Origin: JBGPGW01 sp041484095
GTDB taxonomy: Bacteria > Pseudomonadota > Alphaproteobacteria > CADEGL01
Direction of reading: 5' to 3'
Length of the DNA: 8,023 bases
Assembly (NCBI GenBank): GCA_041484095.1
Contig: JBGPGW010000162.1
Location: forward strand, 1-8,023
This document shows positions 1 to 7,867 of the stretch, in pieces (position 1 is the stretch's first letter; each line of letters starts with the position of its first letter). The notes under the pieces are model-generated. The model was not told the DNA's origin. It searched no databases and worked only from the letters and a program-made list of their open reading frames with translations. Made by a program: the position numbers and the translations under genes.

Positions 1-491
1 AGGCCACCGCTATAGCCGAGCCCCCACCCCCATCCCGACAGGCGCCCGATCCGGCTCGGCGGCACGAGGTCGGGGAGCATGGCATTGTAAAAAACGGTCC
101 CGAACTCGAACGCAGCCGTCCCGACCCCGAAGCAGATGAGCGTCCATAAGACGGAATCGACGCCCGGCTTTGCGTACCAAAGCAAGGCCGTGGCCGCGGC
201 GCATGCGACCGTAAAGATCAGGATCCATGGTTTTCGCGGGCCGGCACGATCGGCGATCGCACCCAGGATCGGCGAGCCAAGGGCCACGATAAGGCCGGAG
301 AGGCTGAGGGCATAACCCCACTGCGCCGTGCCTGTTTCGACATCCACCGCGATGACGCGGGCAAAATAGGCGGAGAAAATGAACGTCTCGACAACCGTGG
401 GAAACGCGGAATTGGCCCAGTCGTAAAGGCACCATGAGCCGAGAGCGAGCCGACGGCCTGCGCGTCCGGATTGACCGCCCTGCCCGATCAT
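1..491 (-). CDS. MFS transporter, UMF1 (Atg22-like) family, N-terminal part
   Basis: An inner-membrane transporter of the major facilitator superfamily; its substrate cannot be told from sequence. The frame reading leftward from the ATG at 491-489 gives 163 codons before the window ends, so the C-terminal part is missing. Near the N-terminus (residues 19-33) is the stretch SWCLYDWANSAFPTV, which is highly characteristic of the UMF1 family. Hydrophobic segments follow at about 27-48, 58-82, 88-106 and 112-138, with an MFS motif-A-like loop GAIADRAGPRKPW (77-89) after the second. The ATG at 491 gives a short basic leader of normal family type. Its Shine-Dalgarno is weak, and an in-frame TTG lies 15 nt upstream. 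It follows the glutamate dehydrogenase gene on the same strand after 89 nt without a visible terminator, so read-through is plausible. Family assignment is confident; function is not. Confidence 0.88.
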   Translation of the reverse strand, partial: MIGQGGQSGRAGRRLALGSWCLYDWANSAFPTVVETFIFSAYFARVIAVDVETGTAQWGYALSLSGLIVALGSPILGAIADRAGPRKPWILIFTVACAAATALLWYAKPGVDSVLWTLICFGVGTAAFEFGTVFYNAMLPDLVPPSRIGRLSGWGWGLGYSGG

Positions 492-580
492 CGCGCCGCT
501 CAAACGCCGTATATGCGCCCGGGCGGCGCCGCGCGGCCGGTCATATCACGCACGCGAATTTAATTTCGTCACCATTGCCG

Positions 581-3500
581 TTACGCCGCAATAGTCCGGA
601 GCTGCCGATTGGCTACCGCCAGCATCGCGAGATCGATGGCGGGCGCCGCGCAGAATTCATTGAGCAGCGCATCGGTTCGTGAAACATGCTGCGTCCGCCC
701 CGCAAGCCAGGTCTTGATGAGAATTCCCGGCTCGGTCGCGCCTGAGCCGCATTCCAGCGCCTGGCCGGTGAGAACCGATTGATGGCCGAAGAGATCGTCG
801 ATGATCGCATCGACGGCCATTTTCTGCCAGGCGGTATCGGCCTTGACCTCCGCCGCCGCAATGCGCAGCCAGTCCAGACCCAACCGCCCTCCGATCGCAA
901 AATACACCGCGCCGACCTTCTCGACAGCGTGGTTGCTGCCGCGCGCGATGCGAACGATATCGCAAGCCGACGCGAGGTCGCCGAGGCACGCGACATGGCG
1001 CGCCAGATCGACCGGAACGCCCTTCGCGACAAGAGTCTCAGCCTGCGCGCGGTACTTCTCTTTCCCGGCATTGGAAAGGATATCATCCACCGCCCGCGTA
1101 AGGGTCGAGAGACCCGGGCGAAATTCTTTTGCGGACTCGGCGACATCCAGCGGATGCCGTCCAGTGCGAAGAAACCAAAACACGGATCGTTCGACGAGAC
1201 GCCCCACTTCAAGCATCATCGCCGTCTGAAGATCGGCCGGAACTTTGTAGTCGAGGCCCTCGATCGCGCGCCAGATCGTACGAATATCGAACGCGTCGCG
1301 CGTGATCGCATAAGCACGGGCGACATCGCTCGCGGAGAAGCCCGTCTTGGCCATGGTGTCGTGGACGAAGGATGCGCCGACACGATTGACCATGCTGTTG
1401 GTCACGACATTGGCGATGATCTCGCGGCGAAGGCGATGGCGCTCGAGCGCCGCGCGATACGGCTCATGCAGAGGCTTCGGGAAGTAACGCACGAGATCGT
1501 CGAACAGGAGGCGGTCATCCGGCAGATCCGACGCGAGAAGATCATCGTAAAGCGCGATCTTCCCATAAGCCATGAGCACGGCGATCTCCGGGCGCGTCAA
1601 GCCGAGGTTGGCGGCCTTGCGCGTGGTGATGGCCGCATCGCCTGGGAGCGATTCGAGAGTCCGGTCGAGACGCCCAGCCCGCTCGAGACTGTGCATCATG
1701 CGCACCTGCTGCTCGAAGAGCTCGGGGCCGCGCGCAGCCATGACGGATATGGCCTGAGTTTGCTGGTAGTTGTCCTTGAGAACGAGCTCGGCGAGCTCAT
1801 CCGTCATTTGCACGAGAAGCGCGTCTCTCTGCTTGATCGTCATATCGCCGCTGGCGACGACGTCGCCGAGCAGGATCTTGATATTGACTTCATGGTCGGA
1901 ACAATCGACGCCGCCTGAATTGTCGATCGCGTCCGTATTGATGCGCCCGCCAGCAAGCGCGTATTCGATGCGGCCGCGCTGCGTGACGCCAAGATTGGCG
2001 CCCTCGCCGATCACACGGGCGCCCACCTCGAGACCGTCGATGCGGATGGCATCGTTCGCCCGGTCGCCCACCTCGGTGTGCGATTCCGTACTCGCCTTGA
2101 TGAAGGTGCCGATACCACCGAACCAGAGAAGGTCGACCTTGGTGCGCAGCATCGCGCCGATCAACTCTTCAGGAGTGACGCTGCCGCGGTCGATGTGAAA
2201 GAGCGCCTGCGTCTCGGGCGTGAGCTTGATCGCCTTGAGGTCGCGGGCATAGACGCCGCCACCCTTTGAGATGGCGGCCGCATCGTAATCCGCCCATGTC
2301 GACCGCGGCAGTTCGAACAGACGCGCCCGTTCGGCCCTGCTCTTCGCCGGATCCGGGTTGGGGTCGACGAAGACATGCATGTGGTTGAACGCGCCGACAA
2401 GTTTCATTCGGTCGCTGCGCAGCATCGCATTGCCGAATACGTCACCCGACATATCGCCAATCCCGATGCATGTGAACTCGTGCTGGCCGACGTCGACGCC
2501 GAGTTCTCGGAAGTGCCGCTCGACCGACACCCAGCCGCCTCGTGCGGTGATCCCCATCTTCTTGTGGTCATAACCGGCCGAGCCGCCGGATGCGAAGGCA
2601 TCGTCGAGCCAAAACCCATACCCGCGCGCGACCGTATTGGCGATATCGGAGAACGTCGCAGTCCCCTTATCGGCCGCAACGACGAGATACGGATCATCGC
2701 CGTCCAACCGGACGACCCGCGCGGGCGGGACAACCTTGGTTCCCTGAAGGTTGTCGGTCAGATCGAGGAGGCCGCGGATCAATGTTTGATAGCAGTGTAC
2801 GACCTCGGCCTGGACCGCATCGCGGCCGCCTTCGGGCGGTCGCTTGACGATGAAGCCGCCCTTGGAGCCGACGGGCACGATCACGGCGTTTTTGACCGTC
2901 TGCGCTTTCATGAGGCCGAGGACCTCGGTGCGGAAGTCCTCACGACGGTCGGACCAGCGGATGCCGCCGCGCGCAACCTTCCCGCCCCTCAGATGGACGC
3001 CTTCCATGCGCGGCGAATAGACGAAGATCTCGACCATGGGCCGCGGTAACGGCAATCCCGTGACCTTTCGGCTATCGAGCTTGAAGGACAGGTAGGGCTT
3101 GGGGTCGGCTGCCGGATCGGCCTGAAAATAGTTGGTTCGCAGCGTCGACGAGATCAAATTGAGAAGCCGCCTCAGAATCCGGTCTTCCTCAAGATTCGCA
3201 ACGGTATCGAGCTCTTTTTCGATTTTGCGCGTGAGCATATCGGCGCGCTCGCGCGCGCCGTCTTGTGCATCCGGATCAAAGCATAGGAAAAGGTCGACAA
3301 GCGTGCGCGTGATGCTCGGATGGCGATTGAGTGTGTCTTCGACCGAGGTCTGGCTGAATGCCGCGCCCGTCTGCTTGAGATAGCGGACATACGCACGCAG
3401 CATGACGATGTCGCGCCAACCGAGCTTCGCAAGAATGATGAGCCGATTGAGACCGTCGCTCTCCATCGTGCCTTGCCAGATTTGGGCGAAGGCCGTCTGA

Positions 3501-5395
3501 AAGTTTTCCCGGATGGCGCCGAGATCGACATCCGTACCGCTAACCTGAATCTCGAAATCGTGGATGAAGACCGGCTGGGCCTGACCTGACGGCGTCACCG
3601 CGAAGGGTCGCTCGGCCATGACCTTGAGCCCCATGTGCTCAAGCATCGGAAGGATGTTGGAGAGTGGTACAGGTGCGTCGCCATGGAAGACCTTGAACCG
3701 GAGCTCGCCGGCCGCGGCATCCACGCGGCGGTAGAGGTTCATGCCGATCCCTGCGCCCGCGAGCACAGCTTCGATGCGGTCGACATCGGTCACGGCATCC
3801 AGCGAACTGAAGCTGTCCTGATAGCCGGCCGGAAATGCATGGCGATAGCGGTGAAACAGATCATGGCCCCGCGCCTCCCCAAGCCGCTCGATCAGGGCGT
3901 CTTCAAGTTCATCGGCCCATTTGCGACTTGCCATGATGAGGCGATCTTCGACCGCGGCAATGTCGGCGTCGCTGGCTTCTGCGCGAGGCGAGCGAACGAT
4001 GTAGTGCACGCGCGCCATGGGCGCGTCGGAGACGTGAGTATTGAAGTCGACCGATTCGCCCTTGAATGCCGCAAGGAGGATCGCTTCGATGCGTTGTCGC
4101 AGCTCCGTGCTGTAGCGCTCGCGGGGGATATAAACGAGGCAAGAATAAAACCGCGCATAGTCGTCGCGCCGAACGAAGAGGCGCGTGCGCTGCCGCTCTT
4201 CCAGGTGAAGGATGCCCATCGCTGTGTCGAACAACTCGTTGGAGGCGATCTGAAACAGCTCATCGCGAGGAAATGTCTCAAGGATATTCAGCATCGCCTT
4301 GGCGTTGTGCCCGGCGGGTGAAAATCCCGAGCGGTCAAGAACGTTCTGAATCTTGTGTCGCAACAGCGGGATGTCGCGCGGATTGCGATTGTACGCCGTC
4401 GAAGTGAAAAGACCGACGAAGCGGCGCTCTCCGACGACGTTGCCTGCCGCATCGAAACGCCGGACTCCGAGATAGTCCATATACACCGGCCGATGGACGA
4501 CCGAGCGCGTGCTTGCCTTTGTAATGATGAAGAGGGATTTCAGACGAGTGTACCGTGCCATATCAGGGGTCAGCGGCTGGCGATGCCGGCTCGCGGATTC
4601 CTCGGTCACCGCACGCAGAAGCCCTAGCCCCGACTCCGGGACGATATGGAGATAATCGTGTCCGCTCTCCGTCCGGAGAACGTAGTCTCGGCTGCCGAGG
4701 AACGTGAAGTTGTGGTCCCGTATCCATTCAAGGAAGGCGCGACCGTCGCTGACCTCCTGTGGATCGAGACCTGTGATCGTCCCTTTTAGCTCATCGATGA
4801 GCTCGTCGGCACGCTTGCCCATCGATGCCCAGTCACTGACGGCATCGCGAACGTGCTGGAGAACGGAGCCAAGCATCTCGCGAATGGCATCAAGGGCCGC
4901 CTGTCCGGATCGCTGACTCACTTCGATATGGAGGATCGATTCGGCTTTTCCATCGGGTGCCGACGGATCGAGAATATCGAGGAGCTTCCCGTCGGAATCG
5001 CGTCGTGCCCGCATGACGGGGTGGACAAGCAGATGGACGATGAGTCCCTCGCGATTGAGCGCGGCAACAACGGAATCGACGATGAAGGGCATGTCATCGT
5101 TGACGATTTCCACGACGCTGTGCGTGGAGCTCCAGCCGTGCTCTTCATGGTTTGGATTGTAGACGCGGATTTTCGGACCGGCCTCTGTTCGCCGGGCTGA
5201 AAAATGCCAAAGCGCCATCGCGGCGCCATAGAGTTCGTCGGCGTTGAACTCCAGCAACAACTCCGGTGCGACGCCCTCGTAGTATGCGCGCACGAATCGC
5301 TCGATCGGCTCCCCCTCACGTTTCACGGCTGCCCGGACCTTGGCCATGACCTGGTCGATCAGCTCGGATTTCAGTTGTTGGGGATGCGTCGTCAT
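581..5395 (-). CDS. gdhB: NAD-specific glutamate dehydrogenase, large (GDH-180) type
   Basis: Catalyses NAD-dependent oxidative deamination of glutamate to 2-oxoglutarate and ammonium, a cytoplasmic catabolic step feeding the TCA cycle. The 1604-residue length is normal for the large bacterial class found in alphaproteobacteria and Pseudomonas. The long N-terminal part carries ACT-like regulatory regions, for example VVEIVNDDMPFIVDSVV (94-110) and a later one around 563-602. The catalytic core starts near 785: ARGGIRWSDRREDFRTE (808-824), and the PVGSKGG glutamate-site motif with the expected catalytic lysine at 845. The NAD-binding fold has GIGDMSGDVFGNAML (978-992). GEGANLG (1130-1136) and an Asn/Asp-rich stretch (1153-1168) follow, then the family's helical C-terminal extension. 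No frameshift or missing key residue is seen. The ATG at 5395 is set by a strong GGAGAAGG site. The family is usually allosterically controlled; the effector here is unknown. Also known as gdh2. Confidence 0.97.
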   Translation of the reverse strand: MTTHPQQLKSELIDQVMAKVRAAVKREGEPIERFVRAYYEGVAPELLLEFNADELYGAAMALWHFSARRTEAGPKIRVYNPNHEEHGWSSTHSVVEIVNDDMPFIVDSVVAALNREGLIVHLLVHPVMRARRDSDGKLLDILDPSAPDGKAESILHIEVSQRSGQAALDAIREMLGSVLQHVRDAVSDWASMGKRADELIDELKGTITGLDPQEVSDGRAFLEWIRDHNFTFLGSRDYVLRTESGHDYLHIVPESGLGLLRAVTEESASRHRQPLTPDMARYTRLKSLFIITKASTRSVVHRPVYMDYLGVRRFDAAGNVVGERRFVGLFTSTAYNRNPRDIPLLRHKIQNVLDRSGFSPAGHNAKAMLNILETFPRDELFQIASNELFDTAMGILHLEERQRTRLFVRRDDYARFYSCLVYIPRERYSTELRQRIEAILLAAFKGESVDFNTHVSDAPMARVHYIVRSPRAEASDADIAAVEDRLIMASRKWADELEDALIERLGEARGHDLFHRYRHAFPAGYQDSFSSLDAVTDVDRIEAVLAGAGIGMNLYRRVDAAAGELRFKVFHGDAPVPLSNILPMLEHMGLKVMAERPFAVTPSGQAQPVFIHDFEIQVSGTDVDLGAIRENFQTAFAQIWQGTMESDGLNRLIILAKLGWRDIVMLRAYVRYLKQTGAAFSQTSVEDTLNRHPSITRTLVDLFLCFDPDAQDGARERADMLTRKIEKELDTVANLEEDRILRRLLNLISSTLRTNYFQADPAADPKPYLSFKLDSRKVTGLPLPRPMVEIFVYSPRMEGVHLRGGKVARGGIRWSDRREDFRTEVLGLMKAQTVKNAVIVPVGSKGGFIVKRPPEGGRDAVQAEVVHCYQTLIRGLLDLTDNLQGTKVVPPARVVRLDGDDPYLVVAADKGTATFSDIANTVARGYGFWLDDAFASGGSAGYDHKKMGITARGGWVSVERHFRELGVDVGQHEFTCIGIGDMSGDVFGNAMLRSDRMKLVGAFNHMHVFVDPNPDPAKSRAERARLFELPRSTWADYDAAAISKGGGVYARDLKAIKLTPETQALFHIDRGSVTPEELIGAMLRTKVDLLWFGGIGTFIKASTESHTEVGDRANDAIRIDGLEVGARVIGEGANLGVTQRGRIEYALAGGRINTDAIDNSGGVDCSDHEVNIKILLGDVVASGDMTIKQRDALLVQMTDELAELVLKDNYQQTQAISVMAARGPELFEQQVRMMHSLERAGRLDRTLESLPGDAAITTRKAANLGLTRPEIAVLMAYGKIALYDDLLASDLPDDRLLFDDLVRYFPKPLHEPYRAALERHRLRREIIANVVTNSMVNRVGASFVHDTMAKTGFSASDVARAYAITRDAFDIRTIWRAIEGLDYKVPADLQTAMMLEVGRLVERSVFWFLRTGRHPLDVAESAKEFRPGLSTLTRAVDDILSNAGKEKYRAQAETLVAKGVPVDLARHVACLGDLASACDIVRIARGSNHAVEKVGAVYFAIGGRLGLDWLRIAAAEVKADTAWQKMAVDAIIDDLFGHQSVLTGQALECGSGATEPGILIKTWLAGRTQHVSRTDALLNEFCAAPAIDLAMLAVANRQLRTIAA

Positions 5396-5398
5396 AGA

Positions 5399-5406
5399 CC
5401 TTCTCC
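5399..5406 (-). promoter_or_regulatory. Ribosome binding site of the glutamate dehydrogenase gene
   Basis: On the minus strand GGAGAAGG ends 3 nt before the ATG at 5395, leaving 7 nt between GGAG and the start codon. This is close to ideal and supports this start over internal Met codons (the next Met is at residue 17). Confidence 0.75.
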
Positions 5407-6011
5407 GATGGGGCGAGCACGTTTTAGGCGACCGGCTTTGTCGATGTCTCCCGATCGTCTAGGAACGTCCCCAGCGTCCCGAAATGAACCCGCTCGCCGG
5501 TTTGGGGCGATCATTCGGGGCGCTCTGTGTGGAATAGCCAGCTGGCGGCCGGAAACACGATTGCAACTCTCGATGTCTCAGCGAGTGGGATGTTTTGTGT
5601 CTCGGACGGCCCTAATTCTGTCGCTCGAAGGAGACGCCAAATCGTCCTCCAATATTTTTGCCGTCGGCGCGAATCCCGTGCCGGCGAACGCGGCCAGTTG
5701 AGCGAAGTCTTCGGTCGGTGCGAACGGCGGCATACAGGTAGAATCGCGCGGCTTGAGGCCGCTCGTTGCGTTCGTCATTGAGCCCTCGCCTTACTGATAC
5801 GGAAACGGACAGAACTGTACGACTCCGTGACGCTTTGCGCTTGGTTTAAGAGGGCTGCTTGCTCCCAGGCCTGAAAATGCTTCGCTGGCACATGCGTTGC
5901 ACCGTTCCTTCTCATGCGGCAAGCGAAGGAGCGATGTGTCGCGTGGGGTGAAAATGTCATGGATTTCTTGGCGCTAGCTCGGCGTTGATCGGCGTCTAAT
6001 GCATCGTGCTA

Positions 6012-6034
6012 ATGGTTAAAGGAAAACGGTTAAC
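6012..6034. promoter_or_regulatory. Possible CtrA-like sites upstream of the small plus-strand gene
   Basis: ATGGTTAA at 6012-6019 is the reverse complement of TTAACCAT, an 8-mer associated with CtrA-controlled promoters in alphaproteobacteria. A palindromic GTTAAC lies at 6029-6034. The two GGTTAA copies start 14 nt apart, leaving 10 nt between the TTAA cores rather than the 7 nt of the full CtrA site TTAA-N7-TTAA, so this is at best a non-standard arrangement. The position, about 70-90 nt before the start codon, suits a promoter or operator. No convincing -35/-10 pair could be fixed. Confidence 0.25.
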
Positions 6035-6102
6035 ACGAGGTTTCGTCAATATATTGCGGCTATCTGGCAGTAGGAATCAAAATATAGCAGTGTCATCACG
6101 GG

Positions 6103-6360
6103 ATGCGCGACATGACTGATCGAGACCAGCAAGCAAAGGTAACGGCACTGTGGATCATGCACGGAGCCGCCTGCGTGAAGATTCTTCGGGCCCGCGGTCG
6201 GCGGACGCATGCCGACAATTTCGAGGCGGCACTTTCGGAGCTGACGGAAATCGTGGCTGGTGAACTCGGGCGGGCGCAGCTGGTCGCGGCGCTGGACTGG
6301 GCGGCGAACCAAGTCGGGCAGAATGGCGTCGAGTTCGATCCGGTTCCGACCCGGCATTGA
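6103..6360 (+). CDS. Small hypothetical protein, probably all-helical
   Basis: I do not recognise this protein of 85 residues (82 if it starts at 6112). It has no signal peptide, membrane segment or Cys pair, so it is probably cytoplasmic. Its sequence suggests three or four helices, for example residues 8-30, 38-56 and 59-74, with an alternating charged/hydrophobic pattern around FEAALSELTEIVAGEL. A single LRARGRRTHADN turn is strongly basic, while the rest is mildly acidic. Codon third positions are GC-rich throughout, as in the neighbouring real genes, which argues it is coding. The GGGA at 6100-6103 sits 8 nt before the second Met (6112) and favours that start; the first Met at 6103 has only a weak site. 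It is divergent from the glutamate dehydrogenase gene and convergent with the acyl-CoA regulator, ending 25 nt from that gene's stop. No function can be assigned. Confidence 0.7.
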   Translation: MRDMTDRDQQAKVTALWIMHGAACVKILRARGRRTHADNFEAALSELTEIVAGELGRAQLVAALDWAANQVGQNGVEFDPVPTRH

Positions 6361-6385
6361 CGCCCGGTGTGACCCGTCGCCGCAA

Positions 6386-7822
6386 TCAATCCGTCGCGAA
6401 GGTGAATGGCGAGATGTCCCGGCGATGCTCCGTCACGATCAACGGGCGATTGATCGGGGGCAGAGCACGCTGGCTGCAGTCTTCCCTTGGACACAACCGG
6501 CAGTTCACACCAATCGGCGTGACGATCGATTCGCTGGCAAGATTGTAACTATCGGCATAAACGACGCGGTCGGCCGACGACAATTCGCACCCGAGTCCGA
6601 TGGCAAACTGCTGTTCCGGTGAATTGGCGCCCATGCCGGTTCTGCTCACCGTCCGCGCGATGCTGAAATACGCGGCGCCATCCGGCATTTGAATCACCTG
6701 CGTCATGATCTTGCCGGGCCTCTGAAACGCGTCGTGGACGTTCCATCGTGGGCATGCGCCGCCAAGGCGGGCAAAGTGAAAGCTTGTCGCGCTGAAGCGT
6801 TTGGTGACATTTCCCGCATTGTCGACGCGAATGAGAAAGAATGACACGCCCCGCGCACCAGGCCGTTGAAGCGTCGTCAACCGGTGACACACCTGCTCGA
6901 AACTCGCGCCAAACCGCTGACTGAGGATGTCGATGTCGTAGCGCGTGCTCTCGGCCGACGCGAGGAAACGTTCGTAGGGCATCATCACAGCGGCCGCGAA
7001 GTAGCTCGCGAGCGTGATACGACACAAGCGCCTGGCCCCGTCGCTCACGAAGTGCGGATCTGTCGCCAACCGATCGAGCAATGCACTTGCCTCGAGGACC
7101 GCGATCTGAAAGGCAAGCTGAAACGAACGGCCGGACTCCGAGAGCATCTCCGAGAGCAGAACGCGATTGCGGTGCCGATCGAATCGGCGCAGCGTTGTCG
7201 GCATCACATCGACCGGCACGATGTTGACGGTAATACCGAGCGAGCGCCGCAAGTAGGTGCGTAGCCCGGCAAAGAGCTCGTCGCGCGACAGCTCGGCTCG
7301 TGCGTGAAGCGCCTCGGCCTCCGCCTCGATCTCCGGGAAGTAATTGCTCCGAGAGCGCAGAAAATCGCGCACCTCCTCGGCTGGGAACCGCGGCACCTCT
7401 GAGGTCGATGCGCTCTCTTGGGACACGATCCGCTCGGCAAGCTCAGCCGAGCCCGCACCCGCTTCACGGTAAGCGTGATAGAGAGCGAGGACCGCGCCGG
7501 CGACATCGGCGTTGCTGCTGACGAGGTCTTTCAAGTCCTGCTGCCCTATTCGGTACGCCTGCAACAACGGGTCACTGAAGACTTCGTTGAGGCCGGCCAG
7601 AAGATGTCCCTCCGCCTCGCCTGCGAACGTCTTGATATCCAGTCCGTAGATCTCGCCCAGCCGAAACAGGACCCGCGCGGACAGAGGCCGCTGGTTCCGT
7701 TCGATCAGGTTCAGATATCCGGTGGAAATCCCCAGATCCACGGCCATGCGCGCTTGGGTCAATCCGCGCTCGCGCCGGAGGCGCCTTATTCGGGTTCCTT
7801 GAAAGGATTTCTCGTTCGCCAT
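6386..7822 (-). CDS. Xre-family short-chain fatty acyl-CoA regulator (ScfR/PccR/RamB type)
   Basis: A 478-residue cytoplasmic transcription factor. An Xre-type helix-turn-helix occupies residues 10-64 (RIRRLRRERGLTQARMAVDL then GISTGYLNLIERNQRPLS). The middle (about 155-295) is an IrrE/M78-like domain with the usual YFAAAVMMPYERFL (274-287), but it lacks a HExxH zinc site; the matching stretch reads FQLAFQIA. The C-terminal part matches the short-chain fatty acyl-CoA regulator domain: CPRWNVHDAF (357-366), and a Cys cluster NCRLCPREDC (C441, C444, C449). Known relatives are PccR of Rhodobacter sphaeroides (propionyl-CoA carboxylation), RamB (glyoxylate cycle) and mycobacterial PrpR, all responding to acyl-CoA or acetate/propionate status. 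The frame is open up to 7879, but those 19 extra codons run through AT-rich promoter repeats, so MANEKSFQGT at 7822 is taken as the start. Probably autoregulated and controlling the divergent gene. Confidence 0.92.
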   Translation of the reverse strand: MANEKSFQGTRIRRLRRERGLTQARMAVDLGISTGYLNLIERNQRPLSARVLFRLGEIYGLDIKTFAGEAEGHLLAGLNEVFSDPLLQAYRIGQQDLKDLVSSNADVAGAVLALYHAYREAGAGSAELAERIVSQESASTSEVPRFPAEEVRDFLRSRSNYFPEIEAEAEALHARAELSRDELFAGLRTYLRRSLGITVNIVPVDVMPTTLRRFDRHRNRVLLSEMLSESGRSFQLAFQIAVLEASALLDRLATDPHFVSDGARRLCRITLASYFAAAVMMPYERFLASAESTRYDIDILSQRFGASFEQVCHRLTTLQRPGARGVSFFLIRVDNAGNVTKRFSATSFHFARLGGACPRWNVHDAFQRPGKIMTQVIQMPDGAAYFSIARTVSRTGMGANSPEQQFAIGLGCELSSADRVVYADSYNLASESIVTPIGVNCRLCPREDCSQRALPPINRPLIVTEHRRDISPFTFATD

Positions 7823-7831
7823 ATCACGAAT

Positions 7832-7867
7832 TTTACAAAATTTACAAAAGTCTATAATTTTTACAAG
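7832..7867. promoter_or_regulatory. Putative ScfR operator: tandem TTTACAAAA plus a third copy
   Basis: TTTACAAAA occurs twice head to tail with no mismatch (7832-7840 and 7841-7849), and TTTACAAG follows at 7860-7867. Starts are 9 and 19 nt apart, so the copies fall on roughly one face of the helix. ScfR-family regulators recognise TTTGCAAA-like half-sites, often as a tandem pair; TTTACAAA differs at one position. The pair lies 10-27 nt upstream of the regulator's start codon and next to its probable -10, fitting negative autoregulation. Direct sequence observation for the repeats; the operator role is inferred. Confidence 0.6.

Larger units (their letters stand above)
5396..6102. other. Divergent intergenic region with no convincing gene
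   Basis: About 700 nt separate the divergent glutamate dehydrogenase and small plus-strand gene. I recognise no RNA gene, repeat family or terminator. One minus-strand ORF (5778 to 5578, 66 codons, beginning MTNATSGLKPRDSTCMPPFA) has a plausible GAGG Shine-Dalgarno 5 nt before its ATG and GC-rich third positions in its first half. Codon use then drifts and no domain is recognisable, so it is either a small unknown protein, a decayed remnant or chance. A further minus ORF (5960 to 5775) overlaps its start as ATGA, but its Arg/Ser/His-rich product looks non-coding. The last 100 nt before 6103 become AT-rich, as expected of a promoter for the plus-strand gene. Confidence 0.5.

Noticed and set aside
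10..435. Minus-strand ORF of 141 codons starting at 435
   Set aside because: Arg/Gly/His-rich shadow of the MFS transporter. The frame that starts at 491 gives a clear membrane protein with the UMF1 signature and covers the same DNA.
515..540. GC-rich palindromes (GCCCGGGC, GGCGCC) between the dehydrogenase and transporter genes
   Set aside because: There is no loop-separated stem with a T-run, so this is not a convincing intrinsic terminator; short GC palindromes are expected at this base composition.
779..1918. Plus-strand ORF of 379 codons antisense to glutamate dehydrogenase
   Set aside because: Long antisense ORFs are common opposite GC-rich coding sequence. The product has no recognisable domain and the minus frame is a clear enzyme.
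3635..4321. Plus-strand ORF of 228 codons antisense to glutamate dehydrogenase
   Set aside because: Same reason: mirror-frame artefact over a conserved enzyme, no domain or ribosome binding site of note.
5872..5956. TGAAAATG direct repeat (5872, 5949) and CTTCGCT/AGCGAAG inverted repeat
   Set aside because: Short and widely spaced; expected by chance in 700 nt and not linked to any other signal.
5775..5960. Minus-strand ORF of 61 codons overlapping the next ORF as ATGA
   Set aside because: The overlap looks operon-like, but the product is rich in Arg, Ser, His and Gln with no pattern typical of a folded protein. The overlap alone is weak evidence.
6361..6385. Search for a bidirectional terminator between the convergent genes
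   Set aside because: The 25-nt gap has no stable inverted repeat or T-run that I can see.
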